Shown here: piece by piece, positions 1-6,559 of the stretch
Layout: the number at the start of each line of letters is the position of its first letter
How positions within the stretch are numbered: the first letter of the stretch is position 1
From: Gemmatimonadota bacterium
GTDB lineage: Bacteria > Gemmatimonadota > Gemmatimonadetes > Gemmatimonadales > Gemmatimonadaceae
DNA: 7,069 nt
Assembly: GCA_023249395.1 (NCBI GenBank)
Contig: JAHFCS010000109.1
Coordinates: 1 to 7,069, forward strand
Direction: 5' to 3'
Program-made: the position numbers and the translations under genes
Notes under the pieces: model-generated
The model's input: the letters and a program-made list of their open reading frames with translations, nothing else
The model's database searches: none
Told to the model about the DNA's origin: nothing

Positions 1-2151
1 GTCACGGGTGAGATGCTGAAGCAGTACAATCTGCACTGGATGCCGACGCTGATGTCGGATACGCAGATGGTGCTGCCCGTCGAGAAGGTGATGTTCCAGG
101 GGCAGGAAGTTGCGGGGGTAATCGCGACGACCCGCTACGCCGCGGCCGACGGCGTAGAGGCTGTGGAGGTGGACTACGAGCCGCTGCCGGTGGTGGTGGA
201 TCCCTTCAAGGCGCTCGAGCCCGGCGCGCCGGTGTTGCGCACCGACAAAAAGGACAAGAAGGACAACCGCATCTTCCATTGGGAAGTTGGCGATCGCGCC
301 GCGACAGACAAGGCGTTCGCCGGGGCAGATGTCAGGGTGGCCCAGGACATTTACATCCCGCGCATCCACGTCACGTCAATCGAGACGTGCGGCTGCGTGG
401 CGGACTTCGACCGCGTGCGCGGCAGGCTGACCGTCTATATGACGACACAAGCCCCGCACGCCATCCGCACTGTCCTGGCACTTGTGGCGGGCCACGTGGG
501 CCTCTCCGAGGAAAAGATTCGTGTCATATCGCCGGACATCGGCGGCGGGTTCGGGGGCAAGGTTCCCGTCTACCCCGGCTATGTGATCGCGATCGCGGCG
601 TCGGTACTGCTCGGGAAGCCCGTGAAGTGGATCGAGGACCGGATGGAAAACATCCAATCCGACTCCTTCGCCCGTGACTATCACATGCACGCTGAGCTCG
701 CGTCGACGAAGGACGGCACGATGACCGCACTGCGCATCAAGACGGTTGCCGATCACGGCTATACCGACGCGGCGGCCAATCCGTCGAAGTTCCCGGCTGG
801 CCTGTTCTCCATCTGCACCGGCTCCTACGGTTTGAAGAATGCCTTTGCGGAAGTGGATGGCGTGTACACCAACAAGCCGCCCGGCGGCATCGCCTACCGC
901 TGCTCGTTCCGGGTGACCGAGGCCGTGCACGCTATTGAGCGGATGGTGGACATGCTGGCGCAGGAGCTCAAGATGGATCCCGCGGAGCTGCGCATGAAGA
1001 ACTTCGTCCCGCCGGAGCAGTTTCCCTATCAGTCGGTGCTCGGATGGGAGTACGACAGCGGGAACTATCGGGGCGCACTCAAGAAAGCGATGGAAATGAT
1101 CGGCTACGAGGCGCTGCGCCTGGAGCAGGCGGAGAAGCGCAAGCGCGGCGAGCTGATGGGAATCGGCATCTCGAGCTTCACCGAGGTCGTGGGCGCCGGC
1201 CCTTCGAAGCACTTCGACATCCTCGGCATCAAGATGTTCGACTCGTGCGAGATCCGTGTGCATCCGACGGGCAAGGCCACGGCGCGTTTTGGCACCAAGT
1301 CGCAGGGGCAGGGCCATGAGACCACCTACGCGCAAATCGTCGCCGAGGAGCTCGGCATCCCGGCCGCGCACGTGGAGGTCGAAGAAGGCGACACGGACAC
1401 CGCGCCCTATGGGCTGGGCACATACGCCAGCCGCTCGACGCCCGTGGCGGGCGCCGCGGGCGCCATGGCGGCGCGCAAGATCAGGGACAAGGCCAAGAAG
1501 ATCGCCGCGCACCTGCTGGAGGTGAGCGAGGAGGATCTCGTGTGGGAAGTCGGCAAGTTCTCGGTGAAGGGCGCGCCGCAAAAGTTCAAGACGATTCAGG
1601 ACATCGCCTTCGCGGCCTACACCAACCATCCGCAGGGGATGGAGGCGGGGCTGGAAGCGGTGTCGTACTACGACCCGCCGAACCTGACGTTCCCGTTCGG
1701 GAGCTACATCTGCGTCGTGGACATCGACCGCGGCACCGGCGAGGTAAAGATCCGACGCTTTGTAGCGGTGGATGACTGCGGGAACATCATCAATCCGATG
1801 ATCGTGGAAGGACAGATCCACGGCGGGCTGACGATGGGAATGGCGCCCGCCCTGCTCGAGGAGATCAGCTACGACGAGAGCGGCAACATCCAGGGGGGCA
1901 GCTTCATGGATTACCTGGTCCCCACCGCGATGGAGACGCCCATGTGGGAGACGGGGAAGACGACGACGCCATCGCCACACCATCCGCTCGGCGCGAAGGG
2001 CGTCGGCGAGTCGGCCACCGTCGGGGCCCCGCCCGCGATCGTGAACGCCGTCGTGGACGCTCTATCGCACCTCGGCGTGCGACACATCGAGATCCCGATG
2101 ACGCCGGAAAAGGTCTGGCGGATCTTGAAGGAGAAGGGGGTAGCAGAGTAG
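1..2151 (+). CDS. coxL: Form I aerobic carbon monoxide dehydrogenase, large (molybdenum) subunit; 5' end outside window
   Basis: This subunit catalyses CO + H2O to CO2 + 2 electrons + 2 protons at a Mo-Cu centre. It works with a FAD subunit (CoxM) and an iron-sulfur subunit (CoxS), neither visible here. The frame is open from base 1, so the ATG at base 13 is internal. 716 residues are visible, and against the usual ~800 about 85-90 N-terminal residues are missing. Counting from base 1, the visible motifs are TQAPH with Gln150 (Oligotropha Gln240 equivalent), the GGGFGGK molybdopterin loop at 181-187, the form I active-site loop AYRCSFR with the Cu-binding Cys301 (bases 901-903), QGQGHETTY at about 430, and GVGES with the catalytic Glu670 (bases 2008-2010; Glu763 equivalent). 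The Cys-to-Glu spacing (369) is close to that of Oligotropha (375). The gene ends at TAG and converges on the oxidase operon. The form I call is strong; the physiological role is inferred. Confidence 0.95.
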   Translation, partial: VTGEMLKQYNLHWMPTLMSDTQMVLPVEKVMFQGQEVAGVIATTRYAAADGVEAVEVDYEPLPVVVDPFKALEPGAPVLRTDKKDKKDNRIFHWEVGDRAATDKAFAGADVRVAQDIYIPRIHVTSIETCGCVADFDRVRGRLTVYMTTQAPHAIRTVLALVAGHVGLSEEKIRVISPDIGGGFGGKVPVYPGYVIAIAASVLLGKPVKWIEDRMENIQSDSFARDYHMHAELASTKDGTMTALRIKTVADHGYTDAAANPSKFPAGLFSICTGSYGLKNAFAEVDGVYTNKPPGGIAYRCSFRVTEAVHAIERMVDMLAQELKMDPAELRMKNFVPPEQFPYQSVLGWEYDSGNYRGALKKAMEMIGYEALRLEQAEKRKRGELMGIGISSFTEVVGAGPSKHFDILGIKMFDSCEIRVHPTGKATARFGTKSQGQGHETTYAQIVAEELGIPAAHVEVEEGDTDTAPYGLGTYASRSTPVAGAAGAMAARKIRDKAKKIAAHLLEVSEEDLVWEVGKFSVKGAPQKFKTIQDIAFAAYTNHPQGMEAGLEAVSYYDPPNLTFPFGSYICVVDIDRGTGEVKIRRFVAVDDCGNIINPMIVEGQIHGGLTMGMAPALLEEISYDESGNIQGGSFMDYLVPTAMETPMWETGKTTTPSPHHPLGAKGVGESATVGAPPAIVNAVVDALSHLGVRHIEIPMTPEKVWRILKEKGVAE

Positions 2152-2246
2152 CAGTACGCCGTCGACGCTTCAGCTCTGTGATATTCCGGTTGCGTTCCGC
2201 GCACGCGCAATGATTGCTATTCCCGACCGCGGCAGCGCGTGAACGG
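2152..2246. other. Short spacer between convergent genes, with weak hairpins
   Basis: These 95 bases separate the stop of the CO dehydrogenase gene from the stop of the last oxidase-operon gene. Any transcription end for both units should lie here or just beyond. Two small inverted repeats are visible: TTGCG/CGCAA (2190-2194 and 2206-2210, loop of 11) and AACGG/CCGTT (2242-2246 and 2254-2258, loop of 7, crossing the TAA stop). Neither is followed by a T-run on either strand, so neither is a convincing intrinsic terminator. No gene or RNA was recognised here. Confidence 0.4.
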
Positions 2247-2369
2247 TTATTCGCCGTTAGGGGCTTTCCACTTGCGATAGGCGGCGACCGCGAGCCCCGC
2301 GCAGATCAGAAACGCCGGCACGATGAGGACCACCATCGCGCTCAACATACCTGGCATGTAGCGATTCAT
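2247..2369 (-). CDS. 40-residue single-helix membrane peptide at the end of the oxidase operon
   Basis: I do not recognise this as a named family. It runs from ATG at 2369 to TAA at 2247-2249. The start codon overlaps the stop of the upstream subunit IV gene as ATGA, which argues for translation by coupling and decides the start. The same frame stays open upstream to 2444, but that part overlaps the subunit IV coding region and looks like a shadow. The peptide has a short polar N-terminus (MNRYMPG), one hydrophobic helix of about 24 residues (8-31) containing a proline and a cysteine, and a basic tail (YRKWK) that predicts a cytoplasmic C-terminus. A place at the 3' end of an oxidase operon is typical of small accessory or assembly peptides that bind subunit I, as in other haem-copper oxidases. 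That role is inference. It could be non-functional, though the overlap and clean topology make it likely to be translated. Confidence 0.6.
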   Translation of the reverse strand: MNRYMPGMLSAMVVLIVPAFLICAGLAVAAYRKWKAPNGE

Positions 2370-2737
2370 GGAGCGTTGCCAGGAGGCGCAGTCTTCGTGC
2401 CGACAGGCAACCTCATCGAAGTCAGACGAAATGCATCCGGCCATAGGTGATCGAAAAGCACGAGCACGAACACCAGCGCCGGTATGAGACTCCAGAAAAG
2501 AATCCGCCGCTCGTACCTGAGGTGCATGAAGTAGAGGAGCGCCATAGTCGCCTCGATCACGGCGAGGGACAGCAGCGCAAGCAGAAGAGCGCGCGGTGTG
2601 AGCCGTGCGTAAGTCAGGATCACCTCGACCACCACGATGCCCATGAGCCCCGCCCAGACCAGGACGTAAAACCTGAAATCCGGACCGGTCTTTGCGACGT
2701 TCCCGGAGGAGGCGGTTCTTTCCGCCGTGCCACTCAC
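2366..2737 (-). CDS. coxD: Cytochrome c oxidase subunit IV, prokaryotic type
   Basis: A small non-catalytic membrane subunit of the aa3 oxidase (COX4_pro/CtaF-like), thought to help assembly or stability of subunit I. The product is 123 residues, typical for the family. Three membrane helices are visible at about 22-44, 48-71 and 79-96, and the family hallmark ATMALLYFMHLRYERR lies at the end of helix 2. The start is taken as GTG at 2737, which overlaps the subunit III stop as GTGA. The frame is open further upstream, but that extension lies wholly inside the subunit III gene and its residues are not membrane-like. No strong ribosome binding site precedes the GTG, so translation probably depends on coupling. 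The C-terminal tail after helix 3 is polar and proline-rich. The stop overlaps the following 40-residue gene by four bases. Confidence 0.88.
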   Translation of the reverse strand: MSGTAERTASSGNVAKTGPDFRFYVLVWAGLMGIVVVEVILTYARLTPRALLLALLSLAVIEATMALLYFMHLRYERRILFWSLIPALVFVLVLFDHLWPDAFRLTSMRLPVGTKTAPPGNAP

Positions 2738-3360
2738 CGGGCGTTCATCAGGTACACAAGCGGAAACACGAACATCCAAACCAGGTCGACGAAGTGCCAA
2801 TAAAGACCCGTCGTCTCGATGTAGCTCGCGTCCAGGCGACCTCGGCGAAACAGAATCGTGACGACGGAGATGGCGACAACTCCGGTTATGACGTGGAGGA
2901 GGTGGAGACCAGTGATTCCAAAAAATGCGGCGCCAAAAAGTGGCGAGCCCCCCATCGGATTTCGGCTCAGGCTCCATCCCCCGGCAATCATCGCGAACCA
3001 CTCGCGAAGGTGGAGGGCGGCGAAGGCCGCGCCGAGAAGGATCGTCGCACCTAGCCAGCGAACCGCCATCCCCACTCGGCCCGTCGCTGCAGCGCGGACC
3101 GCGGCAAGCATCGTCAGGCTGCTGGTGAGCAGAACGAACGTCATGACGATTCCGTTCCGGATCGTCGGAATAAAGGCGAATGGCCTAGACCAGTCCGCAC
3201 TTCCTACCCGGATGTACCCGTAAGCGAAGAGGATCGCGCCGAAGGTCGCCCCGTCGGCGATGATGAACAGCCACATGACGAGTTTCTTCGACTTGAAGCC
3301 GTACGGACGCTCTTCGCCTGCCACTCCGACCTCGTCTAGCGTTAACTCAGCATGGCTCAC
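2734..3360 (-). CDS. coxC: Cytochrome c oxidase subunit III (second, canonical-like copy)
   Basis: A membrane subunit of the aa3 oxidase that packs against subunit I and supports proton uptake and turnover stability; it carries no metal. The product is 208 residues with five predicted helices (about 27-50, 69-92, 99-118, 141-171, 184-206), like the short bacterial form lacking the first two helices of the mitochondrial type. Recognisable motifs are MWLFIIADGATF (the usual WLFxSE region, with Asp36 where Glu is normal), GLHLLHVITG at about 151-160, and LYWHFVDLVWMFVFP at 186-200. The ATG at 3360 is preceded by GGAG at a good distance, and the gap to the preceding gene is 12 bases, so this gene can initiate by itself. 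It is clearly different in sequence from the subunit III-like protein immediately upstream, and the two probably serve one complex. Confidence 0.93.
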   Translation of the reverse strand: MSHAELTLDEVGVAGEERPYGFKSKKLVMWLFIIADGATFGAILFAYGYIRVGSADWSRPFAFIPTIRNGIVMTFVLLTSSLTMLAAVRAAATGRVGMAVRWLGATILLGAAFAALHLREWFAMIAGGWSLSRNPMGGSPLFGAAFFGITGLHLLHVITGVVAISVVTILFRRGRLDASYIETTGLYWHFVDLVWMFVFPLVYLMNAR

Positions 3361-3372
3361 CGGTAGCTCCGC

Positions 3373-3960
3373 TCAGATCCGGACTGCAAGGAGGACGAAG
3401 ATGTACACCCAGAGCGCCGCCATGAAGTGCCAATAAAGCGACGCCGCTCGATAGGCGCGCAGCGCCTGCGACTCACTGCTTCGCGCAACGCGGTGCGCGA
3501 CGTAGAGCAATCCACCGAGACCGCCCAGTAGATGCAACCCATGCGCCGCGGTCAACAGATAGAAAAAAGAGCTGCTCGGACTCGAAGCAAGCGTGAACCC
3601 CTGCGACGATAGATCACGCCAGGCGATTACTTGGCCGAGCAGGAATAGGAGACCGAGACCAAGCGTGACGTAGAGCCAGTTGATTTCTCGCCTCGCTCGA
3701 ACAGCTGGTAGCTCCGCGAGCTGAGATTCTCGCGGTCGCCCCACGGGAGCGACGTAGAGCGTGACACTGCTCGCGAGAACCACGAGCGTGTTGAGGAAAA
3801 GTATTGGCGGAAGCCTGAAGTGCACCCAATCGGGGTTGGCGCCCTGCCGCACGATGAGCGCACTCGTATACGCGGCAAACGACATCGAAATGGCCGCAAT
3901 CCCGACCCAGACGCCTGTCCGCGCAGGCTCCGGACGAGATTCGAGGGACAGGGAATTCAT
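3373..3960 (-). CDS. Cytochrome c oxidase subunit III-like protein (first, divergent copy)
   Basis: A haem-copper oxidase subunit III family protein directly after subunit I. The chosen start is ATG at 3960, which shares one base with the subunit I stop (TGATG). The frame continues upstream to 4137, but that part lies within subunit I. The product is 195 residues with five predicted helices (about 16-38, 50-71, 93-113, 131-156, 172-193). Family marks include LPPILFLNTLVVLASSVTL at about 50-68, AAHGLHLLGGLGG at about 138-150, and SLYWHFMAALWVYIF at about 174-188. It departs from the canonical pattern: the acidic residue of helix 1 is replaced by Tyr31, and the Asp that normally follows YWHF(V/M) is Ala181. 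It may form a heterodimer-like layer with the second subunit III, or one copy may replace part of the other. Family assignment is firm, while a distinct role is inference. Confidence 0.88.
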   Translation of the reverse strand: MNSLSLESRPEPARTGVWVGIAAISMSFAAYTSALIVRQGANPDWVHFRLPPILFLNTLVVLASSVTLYVAPVGRPRESQLAELPAVRARREINWLYVTLGLGLLFLLGQVIAWRDLSSQGFTLASSPSSSFFYLLTAAHGLHLLGGLGGLLYVAHRVARSSESQALRAYRAASLYWHFMAALWVYIFVLLAVRI

Positions 3961-5732
3961 CAGGCAGCAGACTCCGACGCTGGCTCCGACTCGGGCGAGT
4001 TCTGCATGATGTAGTCGCCATCTTTTCCCGCGACTCCATACTCGTTCGGACCATGATAGACCACTGGGTGCTGGCCCCCGAAGTTGTCGTGAGGAGGTGG
4101 CGAGCTCGTTGTCCATTCGAGAGAACTCGCCTCCCACGGATTCGTTGGCGCGATCTGCCCGCGGAAACGGCTCCTGAACAAATTGTAGAAGAAGATGAGT
4201 TGCACGGCCCCGGTAAACAGCGCGGCCACCGTGATGAAACGGTGCAATGGAACGGAGCCCTTCATGTAGTCAACCGTGAATGCCGAGTACCGACGCACGT
4301 TGCCGGCCAACCCGAGATAGTGCATCGGCATGAAGATGCAGTAAACGCCCACGAACGTCAGAATGAAGTGCCATTTCCCGAGCGTCTCGTTCATCATCCG
4401 CCCGAACATCTTCGGAAACCAGAAATAGGTGCCGGCGAAAATGCCGAACATCGACGCGACGCCCATCACGAAGTGAAAGTGTCCGACGACGAAGTAGGTG
4501 CCATGCAGGTAACTGTCGATCGCGGGCTGCGCCAGAAAAAAACCGCTGATTCCCCCGCTCACGAAGACGGAGATGAACCCGAGACAAAACAGGGCAGCGG
4601 TCGTGAATCTCATTCTCGCCCCGTACAGAGTTCCGATCCAGAGGAGCGTCATGATCGCTGCCGGAATCGTGATGATGAGCGTCGGCACCGAGAATACAGT
4701 CGCCGAGAGCGGGTTCATCCCGCTCATGAACATGTGGTGACCCCAGACCGTGTAGCTCAGAAAAGCGATCGCAATCATGCACGCGATGACAACTCGCGGT
4801 CCAAGCAGTGGTTTTCTCGTGACCGCTGGGAGGATGTGCGAAATGATTCCGAACCCGGGCAGTATCGCGATGTAGACTTCGGGATGACCGAAAAACCAGA
4901 AGAGATGCTGCCAGAGGAGAGGTGACCCTCCAGCGTGCGGCTGCAGCCGATCGCTAATGACCAGCCCCGACGGAACGAAGAAGCTCGTTCCAGCCACGCG
5001 GTCGAGCAGGAGCAGTATGCAGGCAGGCAGCAGTACGGAGAACGCGATGAGTCCGATCACGGACGTGATGAACCAGGCCCAGGTGGAGAAAGGCATTCGG
5101 GCGAGCGACATGCCTTTGGTCCGCAAGTCCAAAGTGGTCGCGATGAAGTTGAGCGATCCCAGCAGCTGCGCGATGCAGAAGATCGCGATGGAGATCACCC
5201 ACAGCGTCTGACCCCATCCTTGTCCTGGGCCGGCATCCTTCCCTACCGCGCTGAGCGGGGCGTAAGCGGTCCAGCCCGACAGCGGGGGACCCTCGGGCAC
5301 GAAGAAGGCCGCCAGCAGAACGAGGAACGCGACGAACGTAACCCAGAAGGACATCATGTTGAAGCGGGGGAACGCCATGTCTTCCGCGCCGATCTGGAGC
5401 TGGAGGATGAAGTTGCCCAAGCCCGCGAACGGCGCCGTGGTCAGGACGAAGAACACCATGATCGTCCCGTGCATCGTCATCAACGACAGGTAGTACTCCG
5501 GAGTGATGATGCCGCCAGTGGCTTCTGGCGCAACCGCGCCCAGCCCGGGAATCGCCTTCGTCGGCCAGCCCAGGTGCATCCGCATGAGCCAGGAGAGGAT
5601 CATACCCGTCGTCACAGCGACCAGAGAAAGATCGAGATACTGCAGTCCGATCACCTTGTGATCGAGGCTGAACACGTACTTCCGCAGAAAGCTCTGGCGC
5701 GGCGCGTCGTGACTACTGTGCGGACTGGTCAT
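3960..5732 (-). CDS. ctaD: Cytochrome c oxidase subunit I, aa3 type (family A1-like)
   Basis: The catalytic, proton-pumping subunit that reduces O2 to water in the cytoplasmic membrane. The product is 590 residues with about twelve helices. Ligands seen: His88 and His420 (low-spin haem a), His418 (high-spin haem), and His283, His332 and His333 (CuB), with the cross-link Tyr287. From His283 onward residues match Paracoccus numbering at a constant offset of +7, so the alignment is gap-free. The D-channel is intact (Asp118, Asn107, Asn125, and Glu285 in GHPEV, an A1 mark). The K-channel is altered: Ser298 is kept, but the lysine is Met361 (4650-4652) and the threonine is Ala358. The Mg-site Asp is Gly411. 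The arginine pair is Arg480-Arg481. A polar tail of about 60 residues includes NPWEASSLEWTTSSPPPHDNF. The start at 5732 overlaps the subunit II end by 20 bases and has only a weak ribosome binding site. Confidence 0.97.
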   Translation of the reverse strand: MTSPHSSHDAPRQSFLRKYVFSLDHKVIGLQYLDLSLVAVTTGMILSWLMRMHLGWPTKAIPGLGAVAPEATGGIITPEYYLSLMTMHGTIMVFFVLTTAPFAGLGNFILQLQIGAEDMAFPRFNMMSFWVTFVAFLVLLAAFFVPEGPPLSGWTAYAPLSAVGKDAGPGQGWGQTLWVISIAIFCIAQLLGSLNFIATTLDLRTKGMSLARMPFSTWAWFITSVIGLIAFSVLLPACILLLLDRVAGTSFFVPSGLVISDRLQPHAGGSPLLWQHLFWFFGHPEVYIAILPGFGIISHILPAVTRKPLLGPRVVIACMIAIAFLSYTVWGHHMFMSGMNPLSATVFSVPTLIITIPAAIMTLLWIGTLYGARMRFTTAALFCLGFISVFVSGGISGFFLAQPAIDSYLHGTYFVVGHFHFVMGVASMFGIFAGTYFWFPKMFGRMMNETLGKWHFILTFVGVYCIFMPMHYLGLAGNVRRYSAFTVDYMKGSVPLHRFITVAALFTGAVQLIFFYNLFRSRFRGQIAPTNPWEASSLEWTTSSPPPHDNFGGQHPVVYHGPNEYGVAGKDGDYIMQNSPESEPASESAA

Positions 5733-6537
5733 TCAGCCATTTTTTGAAGTCTACGTCGGTCATCACCTCGAGATAGGCGCGCATGTTGTAATGACCGAGC
5801 CCGCAGAGCTGGGTGCACACGATTTCGCTCTTGGCCGTGCGGGTTGCGGTGAAGTGCACCGGGATGACGAGGCCGGGAACAAAATCCTGCTGGATGCGCA
5901 GCTCCGGAATATAGAAAGCGTGGCTCACATCCTTGGCGTGAAGCTGGAGAAGGATCGGCCGATTCACAGGAATCACCAGGCTCGCGGAGACGATGTCGTC
6001 GCGCGCGGTGGTGTCGTTTGCCGGATCGAGTCCGAAATAATTCCCGCTCGACTCGTCGATCAGATCGGGATGAAGCGCCCCGAATTTCCCGTCCGGCCCC
6101 GGATATCTGAAGTAGTAGGCGAACTGCTCCGCCTGAACGTCGATCGTGAACGAGTTCGGATCCGACTTCGTCACGTAAATGCTGGCCCACACCCTCGAGC
6201 CCACCAGCGTAAGCGCCAGGATCTCCGCACCGACGAGGATGATCGCGACCACCACCATCGGAGTCGCGCCGCCCGGAAATATCTTGATCTTCCGCTGGTC
6301 GTTGTTGTCGGCAAATCGCCAGACAAAGAACGCTAGGACGAGCTGAGCCAGGACGAACAGAACGCCCGACGATACCATCGTCTCGTTCATCTGGTGATCG
6401 ATGCCCGCCCCGAGCTGGGAAATGTCAGGCGGTAGCCACCAGACGCGCGAAATGAAGATGGCCGTCGAGATGATCGTGATGATCGTGACCAGGATCGCGA
6501 ATATCTTGCCTACGATCGCTCCCTCGTGCCGCCCCAT
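5713..6537 (-). CDS. ctaC: Cytochrome c oxidase subunit II, CuA-binding
   Basis: This subunit accepts electrons from a periplasmic donor through a binuclear CuA centre and passes them to haem a. The product is 274 residues from ATG at 6537. The frame is open to 6609, but that extension would run into the preceding gene, and GGTGGTGGGG stands just before this ATG. There is an N-terminal hydrophobic segment (about 7-30, signal or anchor; no lipobox Cys seen), then two helices (about 54-75 and 94-116), then the periplasmic cupredoxin domain. CuA ligands are His206, Cys241, Cys245, His249 and Met252, at a constant +25 offset from Paracoccus. The Mg-site Glu is Gln243 (5809-5811). The electron-entry aromatic patch reads QFAYYFRYPG (138-147), with Phe and Tyr where QWYW tryptophans are usual. 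There is no fused cytochrome c domain, so the electron donor must be a separate protein. Confidence 0.96.
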   Translation of the reverse strand: MGRHEGAIVGKIFAILVTIITIISTAIFISRVWWLPPDISQLGAGIDHQMNETMVSSGVLFVLAQLVLAFFVWRFADNNDQRKIKIFPGGATPMVVVAIILVGAEILALTLVGSRVWASIYVTKSDPNSFTIDVQAEQFAYYFRYPGPDGKFGALHPDLIDESSGNYFGLDPANDTTARDDIVSASLVIPVNRPILLQLHAKDVSHAFYIPELRIQQDFVPGLVIPVHFTATRTAKSEIVCTQLCGLGHYNMRAYLEVMTDVDFKKWLNDQSAQ

Positions 6538-6559
6538 CGTGGATGTCCCCACCACCCGC

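Noticed and set aside
376..1983. A 535-codon open frame on the - strand across the CO dehydrogenase gene
   Set aside because: It is fully antisense to a gene with intact catalytic motifs, is rich in Arg, His and Leu, has no recognisable domain, and is expected from GC-rich codon structure.
2190..2258. Possible intrinsic terminators between the convergent genes
   Set aside because: Both stems are only five pairs long with loops of 7-11 bases, and no T-run follows on either strand.
2738..3001. N-terminal extension of subunit IV
   Set aside because: The extension overlaps subunit III completely and is Arg/His/Pro-rich. The GTGA junction at 2734-2737 gives a natural start and normal family length.
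3961..4137. N-terminal extension of the first subunit III-like protein
   Set aside because: It lies within the subunit I coding region. The ATG at 3960, sharing one base with the subunit I stop, gives the usual five-helix protein.
4053..5747. Two long + strand open frames (4053-4925 and 4935-5747) opposite subunit I
   Set aside because: Their translations are full of Arg, Glu, His and Gln with no fold-like pattern, and they lie opposite a certain gene. They are shadow frames of a GC-rich sequence.
5713..6537. Subunit II as a caa3-type (cytochrome c-fused) protein
   Set aside because: The protein ends about 22 residues after the last CuA ligand and contains no CxxCH haem motif.
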